Shown here: piece by piece, positions 16,064 to 23,420 of the stretch
Layout: every line of letters starts with the position of its first letter
Numbering within the stretch: position 1 is the first letter of the stretch
Origin: G023898405 sp964368985
GTDB taxonomy: Bacteria > Myxococcota > UBA727 > JABDBI01
Length of the DNA: 49,139 bases
Assembly (NCBI GenBank): GCA_964368985.1
Contig: CAYJDW010000012.1
Coordinates: 1-49,139, forward strand
Reading direction: 5' to 3'
Notes under the pieces: model-generated
Seen by the model: only the letters and a program-made list of their open reading frames with translations
Told to the model about the DNA's origin: nothing
The model's database searches: none
Position numbers and translations under genes: made by a program

Positions 16064-16552
16064 CTACTCACGAAAATTACCAAAACTCAACTCAAGAGGA
16101 AAATCACTTTGACGCAATAAGGCCATGGCCTCTTGCAAATCATCTTTCTTCTTGCCCGTAACTCTTACCGCTTCGCCCTGTATCGCTGGGCTAACCTTCA
16201 AACTTTTCTCATTCTTGATTATTTGAACGAGTTCCTTCGCATTTTCTTTATCGATACCTTTCTTGAGAAGTACGGTCATCTTAAAATTTGAACCGCCCGC
16301 GGCTACGGGATCTTTATTTTCCAAGAATTTCAGGGATAATTTTCTCTTCACAAATTTATCGCGTAGCACTTCCCAAACGGCCTTCACGCGGTCCTCGCTA
16401 TTGGCCATCAACTCAAATCCTTCATCGGTGGTTTTTATCGTGCTCGACGTACCGCGAAAATCAAAACGTTGATTCAATTCTCTTTCTGCTTGATCAAGAG
16501 CATTTTTAACTTCGTGTGCATCGGCCTCAGACAATATATCAAATGATGGCAT
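16064..16552 (-). CDS. yajQ: YajQ family nucleotide-binding protein
   Basis: A 162-residue cytosolic protein of two ferredoxin-like domains. Members of the YajQ family have been reported to bind cyclic di-GMP or nucleic acids. The start MPSFDILSEADAHEVKNALD, then RFDFRGTSSTI and the C-terminal AIQGEAVRVTGKKKDDLQ and QSDFPLELSFGNFRE are all diagnostic. Length is standard. GGAGAG lies just before the ATG. It follows purD by 17 nt and precedes the SDR gene by 6 nt. Confidence 0.93.
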   Translation of the reverse strand: MPSFDILSEADAHEVKNALDQAERELNQRFDFRGTSSTIKTTDEGFELMANSEDRVKAVWEVLRDKFVKRKLSLKFLENKDPVAAGGSNFKMTVLLKKGIDKENAKELVQIIKNEKSLKVSPAIQGEAVRVTGKKKDDLQEAMALLRQSDFPLELSFGNFRE

Positions 16553-16569
16553 AATCTCTCCTCATTAAG

Positions 16570-17892
16570 CTAAATAAATAAACGGCTAAGATTGCTCCCG
16601 ATATCGGAGCGGTTTTGCCTACCAGCAAAGTCAATTTGCTTCACTGCTTGGTATACTTCCCGACGCGCTTGTTCAAGGGTAGTGCTTCGGCTAACCACCG
16701 TTAACACCCGTCCGCTTCCAGCATGCAAAAGGCCTTCACGATGAGTCGTGCTCGCAAAAAATATTTGAGTCTGAGGGGGCAGGGTGGCCGGAAAACTTAT
16801 TTCATAACTAGAAGAAGAGGGCGCAGGGTAATTCTCACTTGCCAAAACCACCGCAACAGCATGGTCAGAGAAGGAAAGTTTTTTCTGCCAATCTGCGAAA
16901 TTAATGGACTCGTCTTGGGCTATTTGGCTCAAAAGGGGGTAAATATCAGCATTTAATGCCATCATGAGCGCTTGTGTTTCTGGATCCCCAAAACGGACAT
17001 TAAACTCGAGCACATTAATACGACCATCGACCAACATCAAACCAGCATAGAGCAAACCTTTAAAACGGCGATTTTCTAAGGACATTTGTCTAAGGATGGG
17101 CAAAAAAACTTCGGTCCTCACCTTTTCTAGGAACTTGTCTCTTTCTTGTTGATTGATTCCCAAAAAAGCCACCGCGCCCATACCGCCGGTATTCGGACCC
17201 ACATCCCCATCCTTCAAACGTTTATAATCTTGAAGCGGACCAAAGAGTGCAACATCCTCGCCATTGGTCACGCCGAAAACTGATACCTCTTGGCCATCCA
17301 AAAATTCTTCAATGATAAAATCGTTTTTCTTTACACCAAGATGGTTGAATCCACCGTCGTCAAAAAGATAATTTAGGTGATTCATGGCCTGCTGTTTGTG
17401 AGGAGCGATCGATACACCCTTGCCCGCGCAAAGCCCGTCAGCTTTTATGACAAATTTCGCTTCTTGACGCGAGCTTAGCCACGAAATGGCGCTGCTTTTA
17501 TTGTCGAATCGCTTAAAATCAGCACTTTTGACGCTAGCTCTTAAACACAGATCCTTCATGAAAATCTTGCTCGATTCCAGCTCTGCCGCTTTTTTACTCG
17601 GACCAAAAGTAGTAATCCCATCTTCTACGAGAACATCCACCACTCCTAAATCCAACCAAGACTCAGGCCCCACCACGACCAAATCAGGTTTAATGCGCCG
17701 GACTTGCTCTACCAAACTCCCAATGCTCGGGCCCACTGGCACACTTTCGAATTCTCGAGCGATGCCGGCATTGGAGCCAAGCACCATCACTTGCCGATGG
17801 GGATCCTTAGAGCCATCTTCAGTTCTTTCAAGCCGATAAGCCAGAGCATGCTCGCGCGCCCCCTGACCCACCACTAAAATTCTTGTGCCCAT
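16570..17892 (-). CDS. purD: Phosphoribosylamine--glycine ligase
   Basis: Second step of purine biosynthesis: ATP-dependent joining of glycine to 5-phosphoribosylamine to give GAR. The 440-residue ATP-grasp protein shows GQGAREHAL at the N-terminus, VVGPESWLDLGVVD, FVIKADGLCAGKGV (ATP-grasp loop), IIEEFLDGQEVSVF, GPNTGGMGAV and LEFNVRFGDPETQ, all purD landmarks. The C-terminal rudiment-hybrid domain includes YPAPSSS and HAGSGRVLTVV. It heads the purD-yajQ-SDR operon. A family B repeat lies in the 51-bp gap to the upstream histidine kinase gene. Confidence 0.95.
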   Translation of the reverse strand: MGTRILVVGQGAREHALAYRLERTEDGSKDPHRQVMVLGSNAGIAREFESVPVGPSIGSLVEQVRRIKPDLVVVGPESWLDLGVVDVLVEDGITTFGPSKKAAELESSKIFMKDLCLRASVKSADFKRFDNKSSAISWLSSRQEAKFVIKADGLCAGKGVSIAPHKQQAMNHLNYLFDDGGFNHLGVKKNDFIIEEFLDGQEVSVFGVTNGEDVALFGPLQDYKRLKDGDVGPNTGGMGAVAFLGINQQERDKFLEKVRTEVFLPILRQMSLENRRFKGLLYAGLMLVDGRINVLEFNVRFGDPETQALMMALNADIYPLLSQIAQDESINFADWQKKLSFSDHAVAVVLASENYPAPSSSSYEISFPATLPPQTQIFFASTTHREGLLHAGSGRVLTVVSRSTTLEQARREVYQAVKQIDFAGRQNRSDIGSNLSRLFI

Positions 17893-17913
17893 GGGCCCCT
17901 CTCTTTTTTTGAG

Positions 17914-17940
17914 CGTTATCGCGAGCGTAGCGCGGCAATG
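17914..17940. repeat. Family B interspersed repeat
   Basis: The sequence CGTTATCGCGAGCGTAGCGC followed by GGCAATG is a variant of the family B core. It fills much of the gap between the histidine kinase stop and the purD start. Confidence 0.6.
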
Positions 17941-17943
17941 ATG

Positions 17944-19262
17944 CTAGAGCTCGACTTGAGCAGCGCTCAAAATGGATTTAATTTTCAGCAGAAGACTGGC
18001 AGGGCTAAATGGTTTTGGCAAGATTTGTGGTCCCTCATCATCGGCCAAGCCCGACATAAAAAGCACTTGGATATTCGGATCGATGCCACAAACTTCCTCA
18101 GCCAATTGATGTCCTTTCATGTGCGGCATGATCATGTCGGAGAGGAGCAAATCAATTTTCGTGGGCAGATTTTTGACCATTTCAAGAGCCTGCTTCGGGT
18201 CTCTTGTATCCAAAACTTCATAACCACCCTTTTTTAAAATGGCACAGGCAAGCATCCGCACGCTATCGTCGTCTTCCACCACTAAAATACGCCCTTGGCC
18301 TTTTACCAGGTCTTTTTGCGCCGTCAGAGGCTCCGACAAGGGAACGATTTTTTCCTCACAAAAGGGAAAATATAGTTGAAAACAACTTCCCTCCCNNNNN
18401 NNNNNCTTAAAACCTCGATATGTCCATTATTTTGCTTCACAATATTGAATACATTGGATAAGCCCAAACCCGTGCCTTTTCCGATTTCTTTGGTGGTAAA
18501 GAAAGGCTCAAAAATACGATTTCTAATTTCGGGCGGCATGCCTGAGCCATTATCGGTCATCGACAATAATACATAATTTCCACTAGTTAACTCAGCTTTA
18601 AGGAAATTCTCGTAGAGAAAAACATTTTTTGTTTCAATAATAAGCTTTCCCCCGCGTGGCATCGCATCGCGGGCATTGAGGGCGAGATTCATAACTATTT
18701 GTTCGATTTGTCCTGGGGCCGCCTTGATAGGTCCTAAATCCTTTTGGTAGATACCAATCAGCTCAATATCCCCACCTAAAATGCATCGAAGCAATTTTTC
18801 GATATTATTAATCACATTATTTAAGGCCACTATTTTTGTCTCAACAACTTGGCCGCGACTGAAAGCGAGGAGTTGTTGAGCAAGTGAAGCCGCACGTTTG
18901 GAGCACTCCACCATTGGCTCGATGCGTGCTTTAAGCTCACTGCCCGGTTCCAGATCGTCTAAAACCATTTGGCCATAGCCGAGGATTACCGTCAAAAGAT
19001 TATTAAAATCATGAGCGATTCCCCCGGTCATTTGTCCCACACTTGCCATCTTTTGAGATTGACTAAGTTGATCTTTTTTAGAGGGCACCCGGGCGGCCTT
19101 AATACTATTTTCATGAATAGTTTGTGTCGCCAAAAGACACTCATCTAAGACAGCAATTTTAATTTCGGGGTCGGACGAAGCCCTTGGCCGAGATGATTTT
19201 TTTACAAGGGCACTCACTTCACGTGCCTGGGGACTCATCGAAGGCCTAGCTTTGTCTGTCAT
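17944..19262 (-). CDS. Hybrid histidine kinase with C-terminal receiver domain (reading frame broken by assembly gap)
   Basis: Cytosolic sensor kinase without membrane helices or a recognisable sensor domain. From the ATG at 19262: a charged N-terminal part (1-65), the H-box GGIAHDFNNLL with phospho-acceptor His84, N-box NLALNARDAMP, G1 DNGSGMP, F-box FFTTKE, and G2 GKGTGLGLSNV. Ten Ns then interrupt it. Past the gap, the frame that continues into the receiver reads EGSCFQLYFPF, the normal end of a kinase ATPase domain, then GRILVVEDDDSVR. The receiver phospho-acceptor is the Asp at codon 18136-18138 in LLLSDMIMP. The apparent split into two genes is thus an artefact of N count. No partner regulator is adjacent. 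Confidence 0.82.
18396..18405. other. Assembly gap (10 N) inside the hybrid histidine kinase
   Basis: A run of exactly ten N. The flanking coding frames join only if the true gap is 2 modulo 3. An 8-base gap would give Ser-x-x-Gly-Glu-Gly-Ser, matching the canonical SEPGxGS motif of hybrid kinases. Confidence 0.95.
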
Positions 19263-19477
19263 GAGGTTCACCAAAGATTTAATTCAACTATAGCACACTG
19301 TTAATAAATACTTACTTTCCTCCTCAATGAGACCTTAAAAAGTCCTTGAGAATGAAAATGAGTTGCATTAAAAAAATATAATAAAAACAAATATTTATAA
19401 GATAATTTTATTGATTATTGATCGATTTACATTGTAAATTTGACTCATGAAAAGAAACTTTTTTCCAGGGGGGAAAA

Positions 19478-20179
19478 ATGATCTCAACCAAAAATTTATT
19501 GTTAGCAACCGCGGTAATTTTAAGCACCAGTACAACTTTTGCGCGTAGCGAAGAAGTTCATATCGAATCAGAAAGTGTGCATGTTCCGAAGGGCTTTGAT
19601 TCAAACGACAATGTGGAAGTCGTTCTTACCGGTGTACTTCCAAGCACATGCTATCGCCGGCCTTTTGGTGAAGCTAAAGTTTTGGGTAATCAAGTAAGTA
19701 TTGATATTAAAGCCACCAAGCTCGATGATAAAGAATCCATTTGCATCATGGCCTTGGTGCCCTACATGATTTCGGTACAGCTCGGACAACTCCGCGAAGG
19801 AAGCTATCAGATCGCGGTTAATCCTGGCACCGCTCAGGAAAAGGACAGCACCATTTTGGTGGAACGCCCAAACTCCAACAGTATCGATAATTTTACCTAC
19901 GCCAACGTCACTTCCGTGAAAAAAATTCGTGGCACCAACATTATTACTTTGGAAGGCGTTCATCCAAGCAGCTGCATGGAGCTTGAAAGAGTAGATATCA
20001 CCGCGAACGGCGATACTTTTGCTATCTTGCCAATTATTAAACAAGTTAAACCTATTTGCGACACCATGATCCAGCCTTTTTCTTATAACGTTGAGCTCCC
20101 TGCTAATCTCCAAAAGGATATTTTAGTGCACGTAAGAAAAATTGATGGAAATGCGACCAATTTCATATTGAAGAAATAG
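19478..20179 (+). CDS. Exported protein with two duplicated Cys-paired domains
   Basis: Function unknown. The 233-residue product has a cleavable signal peptide (about 1-22, ending TTFARS). The mature part is an internal duplication: VEVVLTGVLPSTC (Cys58) and later SICIMA (Cys89) in the first half, and NIITLEGVHPSSC (Cys166) and later PICDTM (Cys194) in the second. The Cys spacings of 31 and 28 residues suggest one disulfide per beta-rich domain. It is monocistronic, with a strong terminator downstream at 20205. ATG 19478 is preceded by a G-rich stretch (ccaggggggaaaaatg) that serves as ribosome binding site. Confidence 0.75.
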   Translation: MISTKNLLLATAVILSTSTTFARSEEVHIESESVHVPKGFDSNDNVEVVLTGVLPSTCYRRPFGEAKVLGNQVSIDIKATKLDDKESICIMALVPYMISVQLGQLREGSYQIAVNPGTAQEKDSTILVERPNSNSIDNFTYANVTSVKKIRGTNIITLEGVHPSSCMELERVDITANGDTFAILPIIKQVKPICDTMIQPFSYNVELPANLQKDILVHVRKIDGNATNFILKK

Positions 20180-20204
20180 TTCTTTTAAATAAGAACATTC
20201 TGGC

Positions 20205-20237
20205 GCGAATGCCGGCCTTGTGCCGGCATTCGCTTTT
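20205..20237 (+). terminator. Rho-independent terminator
   Basis: A perfect 12-bp stem, gcgaatgccggc (20205-20216) with gccggcattcgc (20222-20233), a 5-base loop and a TTTT tail. It ends the transcript of the exported two-domain protein. Confidence 0.85.
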
Positions 20238-20314
20238 GCTATACAAAATTAAGAACCATTTTTATATAAAATAAAACCCAAAATAACCCTTAAAATACAG
20301 CAGATATTAAGACA

Positions 20315-20342
20315 TTGACAGATAGTTCTGTGGCTATATCAT
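20315..20342 (+). promoter_or_regulatory. Strong sigma-70-like promoter of the transporter gene
   Basis: A consensus TTGACA at 20315-20320 and TATCAT at 20337-20342 (5 of 6) are separated by 16 bp. The predicted start is near 20349, giving a leader of about 50 nt before the ATG at 20398. Confidence 0.6.
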
Positions 20343-20376
20343 TTTAATGAAGACTTGGGAGTTGAGCGCCTGAGTT

Positions 20377-20388
20377 ATTGTTAACAAT
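20377..20388. promoter_or_regulatory. Palindrome ATTGTTAACAAT, possible operator
   Basis: A perfect 12-bp palindrome in the leader between the predicted transcription start (about 20349) and the transporter start codon. The position would suit a repressor site; no regulator gene is adjacent. Confidence 0.35.
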
Positions 20389-20397
20389 GGAAAATCT

Positions 20398-21606
20398 ATG
20401 CGAAAAAATCGATTACTATCGCACAATGTTCTTACGGTCCTCGCCCTCGTAGCGGGTTTGATCACGGCCTTGCTTAATAATCAAGCGCTTTTTAATTGTG
20501 CTGAAGTTGTCGCTGAGATTTCCATTCGCATTATGAAGCTTATCGCTGTGCCGCTGTTGTTTTTGTCGATTGTGGCCTCCGCCTCTCATTTCAAAAACTT
20601 TGGGGAAATTAAGCGTTTAGGGCAAAAAATTGTCAAATATACCTTGCTCACCACCCTGCTTGCAGCGCTGGTGGCTGAGTCTTTGTATTGGTTGGTGGGA
20701 CCCTATTTATTCACGCCTGAGCATTTAGATTTGGCAGAAGGTACTGATAAACCAGGGCTTTTGAAAGCGCTTATCAATATGATTCCCGATAATCTCTTGC
20801 GTGCTTTTTTGGAAAACAATGTCCTAGGTCTCGTGATTGTGGCGATTTGCTTGGCCTTGGCCTTGCTGACTATCAAGCCTCAGGAAAAGGAAATAGTTTT
20901 TAGTTTCTTTAGTGGCTTGTTAAATGCCCTCATGCGCATTGTGCATATTGCGCTCAAATTTTTGCCGATTTCGGTTTGGGCTTTTGTCACTATTCTCGCG
21001 TCTCAAATTCTTGGTGAAGATACCAGTTCCATCAATGTAGTAGGCGGACTCATCGTTACCGTTTTTGCTGCCAACTTAATTCAAGGCGTCGTGGTATTGC
21101 CAATTTTGCTAAAGCTTAAAGGAATCAGACCTTGGCAACTTGCGGTGCAGGTAAAAGAGGCATTATTCATGGCTTTTTTCACGCGCTCTTCTACTGCCAC
21201 TTTGCCTCTCACGCTTGAACACTCCATTCGTGACGCTAAAATCAGCGAGGACGTGGCTCGCCTTAGCTTGCCTCTATGCGCCACCATCAACATGAATGGT
21301 TGCGCGCAATTTATTCTTCTCACCATCTATTTCGTGTCGGCTTTCACCGGACACCCTTTGGCCTGGTGGGAACATGTGGGCATGATATTAGTGAGTGTAA
21401 TCGCGGCCGTTGGTAACGCTGGGGTACCCATGGGATGTTTTTTCTTAGCTAGCTCTATTTTGGCTTCAAAAAATATCCCCTTGCATTTAATGGGCAGCAT
21501 TTTACCGCTTTATACTTTTGTTGACATGCTTGAAACTTCTTTGAATGTTTGGTCAGATGTGAGCGTTGCTAAAATTGTAGACGACGAAATTAAAGCCGAA
21601 AAATAG
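20398..21606 (+). CDS. SDF-family (DAACS) cation:amino acid/dicarboxylate symporter with altered substrate pocket
   Basis: Inner-membrane secondary transporter of 402 residues with the family topology. HP1 carries RSSTATLP (about 263-270), TM7 carries NMNGCAQF (298-305), HP2 carries GNAGVPMG and TM8 carries VDMLETSLNVWSD (375-387). Compared with Glt(Ph), several ligand positions differ. The NMDGT motif reads NMNGC (Asn300 for the sodium-site Asp). In TM8 the substrate-carboxylate Arg (R397 in Glt(Ph)) is Glu379, and the D390 equivalent is Tyr372. The amino-group-binding Asp (Asp376) and Asn383/Asp387 are kept. An amino acid substrate that is not acidic is therefore likely. The 5-alpha-reductase-like gene follows after 7 nt. 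Confidence 0.85.
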   Translation: MRKNRLLSHNVLTVLALVAGLITALLNNQALFNCAEVVAEISIRIMKLIAVPLLFLSIVASASHFKNFGEIKRLGQKIVKYTLLTTLLAALVAESLYWLVGPYLFTPEHLDLAEGTDKPGLLKALINMIPDNLLRAFLENNVLGLVIVAICLALALLTIKPQEKEIVFSFFSGLLNALMRIVHIALKFLPISVWAFVTILASQILGEDTSSINVVGGLIVTVFAANLIQGVVVLPILLKLKGIRPWQLAVQVKEALFMAFFTRSSTATLPLTLEHSIRDAKISEDVARLSLPLCATINMNGCAQFILLTIYFVSAFTGHPLAWWEHVGMILVSVIAAVGNAGVPMGCFFLASSILASKNIPLHLMGSILPLYTFVDMLETSLNVWSDVSVAKIVDDEIKAEK

Positions 21607-21613
21607 GAATCCT

Positions 21614-22402
21614 ATGGACCGCTTCCTAAACTCTTCTGCTCAAGAATTGCTTTTTCTCGAAACTGTCTCTTGGGCGATGATTTTTTTAGCTCCCCTCATC
21701 TTTTTTATATTATGCTATCAAACCGCGCCCTATGGCCGTTATGCGAAACATGCCTCCAAATGGTGGGGGCCCGATGTTCCCGCTAAACTTGCGTGGGTGG
21801 TGCAAGAGTTGCCAAGTTTTTTATGGCCGCTTTATTTTTTGATAGTTAAACCACCCGAATCACCCATCGCTACCTCTCTCTTGCTGTGTTTTTTGGCTCA
21901 CTATTTTCATCGGATTTTTATTTTTTCTTTGCGCATACGTAGCAAAAATCCCACCAAAATGGTGCCTTTTCTCATGGCTTTCTGCTTTTGCTTCCTAAAC
22001 GGGTATCTGCAGTCCACTTACCTCGTTAAATATTTTAGCTTTGAGCTCTCTTCCGCTTCACTCCTCATCCATCTTTTCGGGATGCTAATTTTTTTCCTCG
22101 GCATGGCTATCAATATTCATTCAGACACCATCTTACGAAAGCTGAGACGACCCGGAGAAAGCTCTCATAAAATTCCTCGAGGAGGGCTTTTTGAGAAGGT
22201 TTCCGGAGCAAATTTTTTCGGCGAAATCGTCGAGTGGTGGGGTTTTGCCATAATGTCTGGTTTTTCATTACCAGCAATCGCTTTTGCTTGTTTTACTTTT
22301 GCAAACATTGGAGCGCGAGGCATGCAGCATCATCGCTATTATTTGGCCCAGTTCCCAGACTATCCAAAAAATCGCAGAGCGGTGATTCCTTATATTTGGT
22401 AA
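21614..22402 (+). CDS. Steroid 5-alpha-reductase-like membrane enzyme (SRD5A family)
   Basis: A 262-residue multi-pass membrane protein closely following the animal SRD5A1/2 plan. Hydrophobic helices cover about residues 12-35, 70-98, 115-135 and 150-175. The C-terminal NADPH-binding part has NIHSDTILRKLRRPGE, IPRGGLFEKVSGANFFGEIV, EWWGFAIM and HHRYYLAQFPDYPKNRRA, the phrases of true steroid 5-alpha-reductases rather than of the TECR or ICMT relatives. It should reduce a delta-4,5 or similar conjugated double bond in a sterol or isoprenoid lipid; the substrate here is unknown. It lies 7 nt after the transporter gene and is probably co-transcribed with it, and is convergent with an SDR gene. 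Confidence 0.85.
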   Translation: MDRFLNSSAQELLFLETVSWAMIFLAPLIFFILCYQTAPYGRYAKHASKWWGPDVPAKLAWVVQELPSFLWPLYFLIVKPPESPIATSLLLCFLAHYFHRIFIFSLRIRSKNPTKMVPFLMAFCFCFLNGYLQSTYLVKYFSFELSSASLLIHLFGMLIFFLGMAINIHSDTILRKLRRPGESSHKIPRGGLFEKVSGANFFGEIVEWWGFAIMSGFSLPAIAFACFTFANIGARGMQHHRYYLAQFPDYPKNRRAVIPYIW

Positions 22403-22411
22403 GGATAACTC

Positions 22412-23209
22412 TTATTTTTCAATAATCCCTTTCGGAATTTGGCCATCTTTATGCAAATGATTTACTGAAGCCTGCGCAACCGGATAAATTACCAGTTCGG
22501 AAATATTGATGTGCGCTGGCCTGGTAACGCAATAAAGCACAGCATCGGCAATATCATCCGCCACGAGAGGCTTAAAGCCTTCGTACAATTTGTCGCCCAT
22601 TTCGGCACTATTCCATCGCACAGCACTGAACTCAGTATGAGCGGCACCTGGATCCACTTCACTCACGCGGATCGCTTTGCCTAATAAATCGAGCCGCAGA
22701 GATTTGCTAATGGCGCGCACGGCATGCTTTGTAGCGCTATAAATATTGCCCGCTGGATAGCATTCATGGCCCGCAACTGAACCAATGTTCACGATATGGC
22801 CTCGATTTCTTTCAAACATGCCAGGCAAAATGGCGTGAGTAACGTAGAGAAGACCAACCACATTGGTTTGAATCATCGTTTCCCAGTTTTCGATTTTGGC
22901 GTCTTGCATGCGATCGGTACCACGGGCAAGCCCGGCATTGTTCACTAAAATATCGATTTCTTGCCAAGATTTATCGAGATTTTCTATGGATTTTTTTACC
23001 TGAATTTTATCTTGCACATCGAGCTTAAGAGTCAGTATTTCAACGCCAAATTTGGTTTTAAGTTCATGAGCCAGCGAGTCTAAGCGATCGATGCGGCGGG
23101 CAGCGAGAATAAGGCGGGCGCCAAAGCTTGCGAATTGTTCAGCACAGGATTTCCCAAAACCACTTGATGCACCGGTGATAAAAACGATTTTATTTTTTAG
23201 CGATATCAT
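22412..23209 (-). CDS. SDR oxidoreductase, YdfG/serine 3-dehydrogenase-like
   Basis: NADP-dependent short-chain dehydrogenase of 265 residues. It shows TGASSGFGKSCAEQFA, AARRIDRL (arginines favouring NADP), LDVQD, NNAGLARGTD, the catalytic Ser in NIGSVAG, YSATKHAVRAIS with Tyr and Lys, and VDPGAAHTEFSAVRW. This string is typical of the YdfG group that oxidises L-allo-threonine, serine and 3-hydroxy acids. It is convergent with the 5-alpha-reductase-like gene (9 bp between stops) and appears monocistronic. The physiological substrate cannot be fixed from sequence. Confidence 0.85.
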   Translation of the reverse strand: MISLKNKIVFITGASSGFGKSCAEQFASFGARLILAARRIDRLDSLAHELKTKFGVEILTLKLDVQDKIQVKKSIENLDKSWQEIDILVNNAGLARGTDRMQDAKIENWETMIQTNVVGLLYVTHAILPGMFERNRGHIVNIGSVAGHECYPAGNIYSATKHAVRAISKSLRLDLLGKAIRVSEVDPGAAHTEFSAVRWNSAEMGDKLYEGFKPLVADDIADAVLYCVTRPAHINISELVIYPVAQASVNHLHKDGQIPKGIIEK

Positions 23210-23420
23210 ACCAACTGCTCCTGCACTTATTTGGAGAAATCTATAAAACTTAAAACAATTTTGTCGAGTAACGCTCTGTCAAAATGCGAAAATAATGACT
23301 AAAAAATATCGTGCATATTTATGCCAAATGGTCTTGTTAGTTTCTAAGAACAAAAATTGTCACAAATTAGTTCATCGTGAACCCAGATGGACAGTTTAAT
23401 AACCGATATGAGGAAATGGC

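Noticed and set aside
18324..18410. Separate single-domain response regulator with TTG start at 18339
   Set aside because: The frame continues upstream as the end of the kinase domain, so this is the receiver part of a hybrid kinase broken by Ns.
19601..20113. 170-codon minus-strand frame over the exported two-domain protein
   Set aside because: The plus-strand gene has a signal peptide, internal duplication and terminator; the antisense has none of these.
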